From Candidatus Methylomirabilota bacterium (lineage in GTDB: Bacteria > Methylomirabilota > Methylomirabilia > Methylomirabilales > CSP1-5): DNA of 5,010 nucleotides. The position numbers were made by a program, and so were the translations under genes. Below, piece after piece: positions 3,930 through 5,010 of the stretch. The notes beneath the pieces were generated by a model. That model did not search any database. It was not told the DNA's origin and saw only the letters and a list, made by a program, of their open reading frames with translations. The stretch is from NCBI GenBank assembly GCA_023249165.1, contig JAHFDE010000136.1, forward strand, positions 1 to 5,010. The letters are read 5' to 3'. How positions within the stretch are numbered: the first letter of the stretch is position 1; each line of letters starts with the position of its first letter.

Positions 3930-4352
3930 CTAGAGCGATCCCAGCGCCATCAAGAAGGCCAGCAGACCGAGCGCGCTGCGGATCTGGTGAAGGGTACCCC
4001 ACCGCACGAGAAGTTCCCGTGCCGCCGGGGATTCGGCCGTGAGCGACGGCGCAAGAAGCGCGTTGTACACCGGCCTGATAGAGATCAGCGTAAAGCCAAC
4101 AATGCCAAAGAGAATCAACGCCACGAGCAGCCAGGACACCCCGCCGCCCGCCAGCCAGGAAATGAGCGCACTGCCACCCCCGATGACAGCCAACGACGCC
4201 TGAATGCCGCGGGCACGAGGGAACCCGGGACGAAACTGCGCGAGGGCGACGGACGGGCCGGCTTGCAGTCGCGCCCAGTGCTCAACGAGCGAGATATAGC
4301 CCGCCGCCCCCGCGAAAAGACCAGCACAGAGCCCGGCAAGCAAGGCGAACAT
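3930..4352 (-). CDS. DUF1772 (anthrone oxygenase-like) membrane protein
   Basis: The 140-residue protein has four predicted membrane helices, at about residues 2-22, 50-70, 72-95 and 122-139. Family marks are the glycine-rich first helix ending with GYISLVEH (His25), the RPVYNALLAP segment after helix three, and LLVRWGTLHQIRSALGLLAF leading into helix four. DUF1772 proteins are inner-membrane proteins; a few fungal relatives act as anthrone oxygenases, but most bacterial members have no known reaction, so no substrate is assigned. Length is normal for the family. The ATG at 4352 follows GGAGG with 5-6 nt spacing. It lies 102 bp after the RNA-binding-protein gene with no terminator or promoter I can see between, so the two may be co-transcribed. 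Confidence 0.85.
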   Translation of the reverse strand: MFALLAGLCAGLFAGAAGYISLVEHWARLQAGPSVALAQFRPGFPRARGIQASLAVIGGGSALISWLAGGGVSWLLVALILFGIVGFTLISIRPVYNALLAPSLTAESPAARELLVRWGTLHQIRSALGLLAFLMALGSL

Positions 4353-4454
4353 CTAGACCTCCACGGCGCTCGCCCAATCAGAAGATTGAGGAAGCGCGGG
4401 CAGGTGTCTTTTTCCCCGTTGCAGGATATGGTGATGATGAGGGAGTGTAAGGGC

Positions 4455-4817
4455 TCAGAGGCTACGCTTCCTGGCGCGAATGTTGCGACGACTACCCTTT
4501 CGCTTAAATTCCCCTCGACCGCGAGGCATGCCGAATGACCCGGTGTCAGCAAACGCCGGTGAGCGCGGCCGCCGCTCCTCCGCTTGGTTGACACGAAGAC
4601 TCCTACCTTTGAGCTGGTAGCCGTCCAACCTCTCGATGGCCTTTGCGGCAGCCGCCTCCTCGGCGAATTCGACGAAGGCGAATCCTCGTGGCCGCCCGCT
4701 AATGCGGTCGGCTGGCATGAATACCCCGACCACCTGGCCGACCTCAGAAAAAAGACTTTCGAGCTCGCTTTGCGTCGTATCGTAGCTCAAGTTCCCGACG
4801 AACACCTTGGCGCTAAT
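4455..4817 (-). CDS. Single-RRM RNA-binding protein, apparent ATT start codon
   Basis: The product is a bacterial glycine-poor RRM protein of about 120 residues that should bind single-stranded RNA in the cytoplasm. RNP2 is VFVGNL (residues 5-10) and RNP1 is RGFAFVEF (residues 44-51), with Phe6, Phe46 and Phe48 as the stacking aromatics. The fold ends near residue 80 with LKGRSLRVNQA, followed by a basic Arg/Gly tail finishing ARKRSL. Relatives start M-S/A-x-K-hydrophobic-F/Y-V-G-N-L. That start corresponds here to codons ATT-AGC-GCC-AAG-GTG from 4817. AGGAGG lies 5 nt before the ATT, and an in-frame TGA stands just upstream. The only ordinary alternative, GTG at 4805, is 17 nt from the ribosome binding site and would remove the start of strand one. 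Such genes are often cold- or stress-induced; here a sigma70 promoter is visible. Confidence 0.88.
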   Translation of the reverse strand: MSAKVFVGNLSYDTTQSELESLFSEVGQVVGVFMPADRISGRPRGFAFVEFAEEAAAAKAIERLDGYQLKGRSLRVNQAEERRPRSPAFADTGSFGMPRGRGEFKRKGSRRNIRARKRSL

Positions 4818-4864
4818 GGTGACCTCCTCTCAAGTCGATTGTTGGTCGCTGCCCACTCTTGCGG

Positions 4865-4893
4865 AGTGTAACATGGCCAGGCCGATATGACAA
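4865..4893 (-). promoter_or_regulatory. Sigma70 promoter of the RRM-protein gene
   Basis: On the minus strand TTGTCA (4888-4893) and TACACT (4865-4870) are separated by exactly 17 bp. Transcription should start near 4858. A 5-bp hairpin (CACTC at 4854-4858, GAGTG at 4864-4868) sits across the -10 box and start point. The leader is about 40 nt. Confidence 0.75.
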
Positions 4894-4939
4894 GCTGATC
4901 AATCGCACCGGCATGCAAATTGGCCGGCTACTCTCCCGA

Positions 4940-5010
4940 CTACCGTAGTTTGAGGACGAAGTCAAAGGCAGCCTCTCTGCCGCCGGCCGTATCCCGCACC
5001 TGCAGCAACA
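4940..5010 (-). CDS. C-terminal end of an unidentified protein (runs off the window)
   Basis: One minus-strand frame stays open to the window edge and ends with TAG at 4940-4942. The 22 residues visible read LLQVRDTAGGREAAFDFVLK and then LR. The alternation of hydrophobic and polar residues suggests a final beta strand, but this is too short to name a family. It is followed by a short dyad (CCGGC / GCCGG near 4909-4928), not a clear terminator, and then by the promoter of the RRM gene. Confidence 0.5.
   Translation of the reverse strand, partial: LLQVRDTAGGREAAFDFVLKLR

Noticed and set aside
4115..4594. Minus-strand open frame of 159 codons spanning the RRM to DUF1772 gap
   Set aside because: Different frame from both genes, arginine/serine-rich, and it crosses non-coding sequence.

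Overview
The window is a tightly packed run of small genes, and every one I can support lies on the minus strand. I read them from the high-coordinate end downwards. The base composition is GC-rich apart from one AT-rich gap. The gene set points to an environmental bacterium of the Nitrospirota / Methylomirabilota (NC10) / deltaproteobacterial sort: a bacterial RRM protein, a GlsB/YeaQ-type membrane protein, a MazEF pair, a DUF4258-type pair and a short SWIB-like basic protein. That placement is inference from gene content and is weak. I see no rRNA, tRNA, CRISPR array, intact transposase or integrase.

Layout, from right to left. 4940-5010 is the tail of an unidentified gene. 4455-4817 is a single-RRM RNA-binding protein with a clear sigma70 promoter and an apparent ATT start codon. 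3930-4352 is a four-helix DUF1772-type membrane protein. 3599-3787 is a small, very basic protein matching the first half of a SWIB domain, followed by a strong intrinsic terminator. 3079-3504 is an unnamed conserved-looking protein. 2572-2844 and 2375-2575 form a two-gene unit with an ATGA overlap, resembling a DUF4258 toxin and its partner. 1915-2205 is a one-helix membrane protein with a coiled coil. 1538-1798 and 1221-1544 are a MazE/MazF toxin-antitoxin pair with a near-consensus promoter and a dyad over the -10 box. 624-1043 is a GlsB/YeaQ/YmgE-family protein whose C-terminus has been replaced. 406-808 is a membrane-anchored zinc-ribbon gene broken by a +1 frameshift. 1-55 is the start of a LexA-like gene preceded by a dyad operator candidate and a hairpin that covers its ribosome binding site.

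The genes do not form one pathway. The region reads as an accessory or stress-related patch: two toxin-antitoxin-like pairs, a stress-type membrane protein, an RNA-binding protein and a probable LexA-type repressor. The best signals are the frameshift that splits a four-cysteine zinc ribbon (about 481-490), the ATT start of the RRM gene, the disturbed junction between the GlsB gene and the zinc-ribbon gene with an 11-bp tandem duplication (781-802), and the compact control regions of mazEF and the LexA-like gene.
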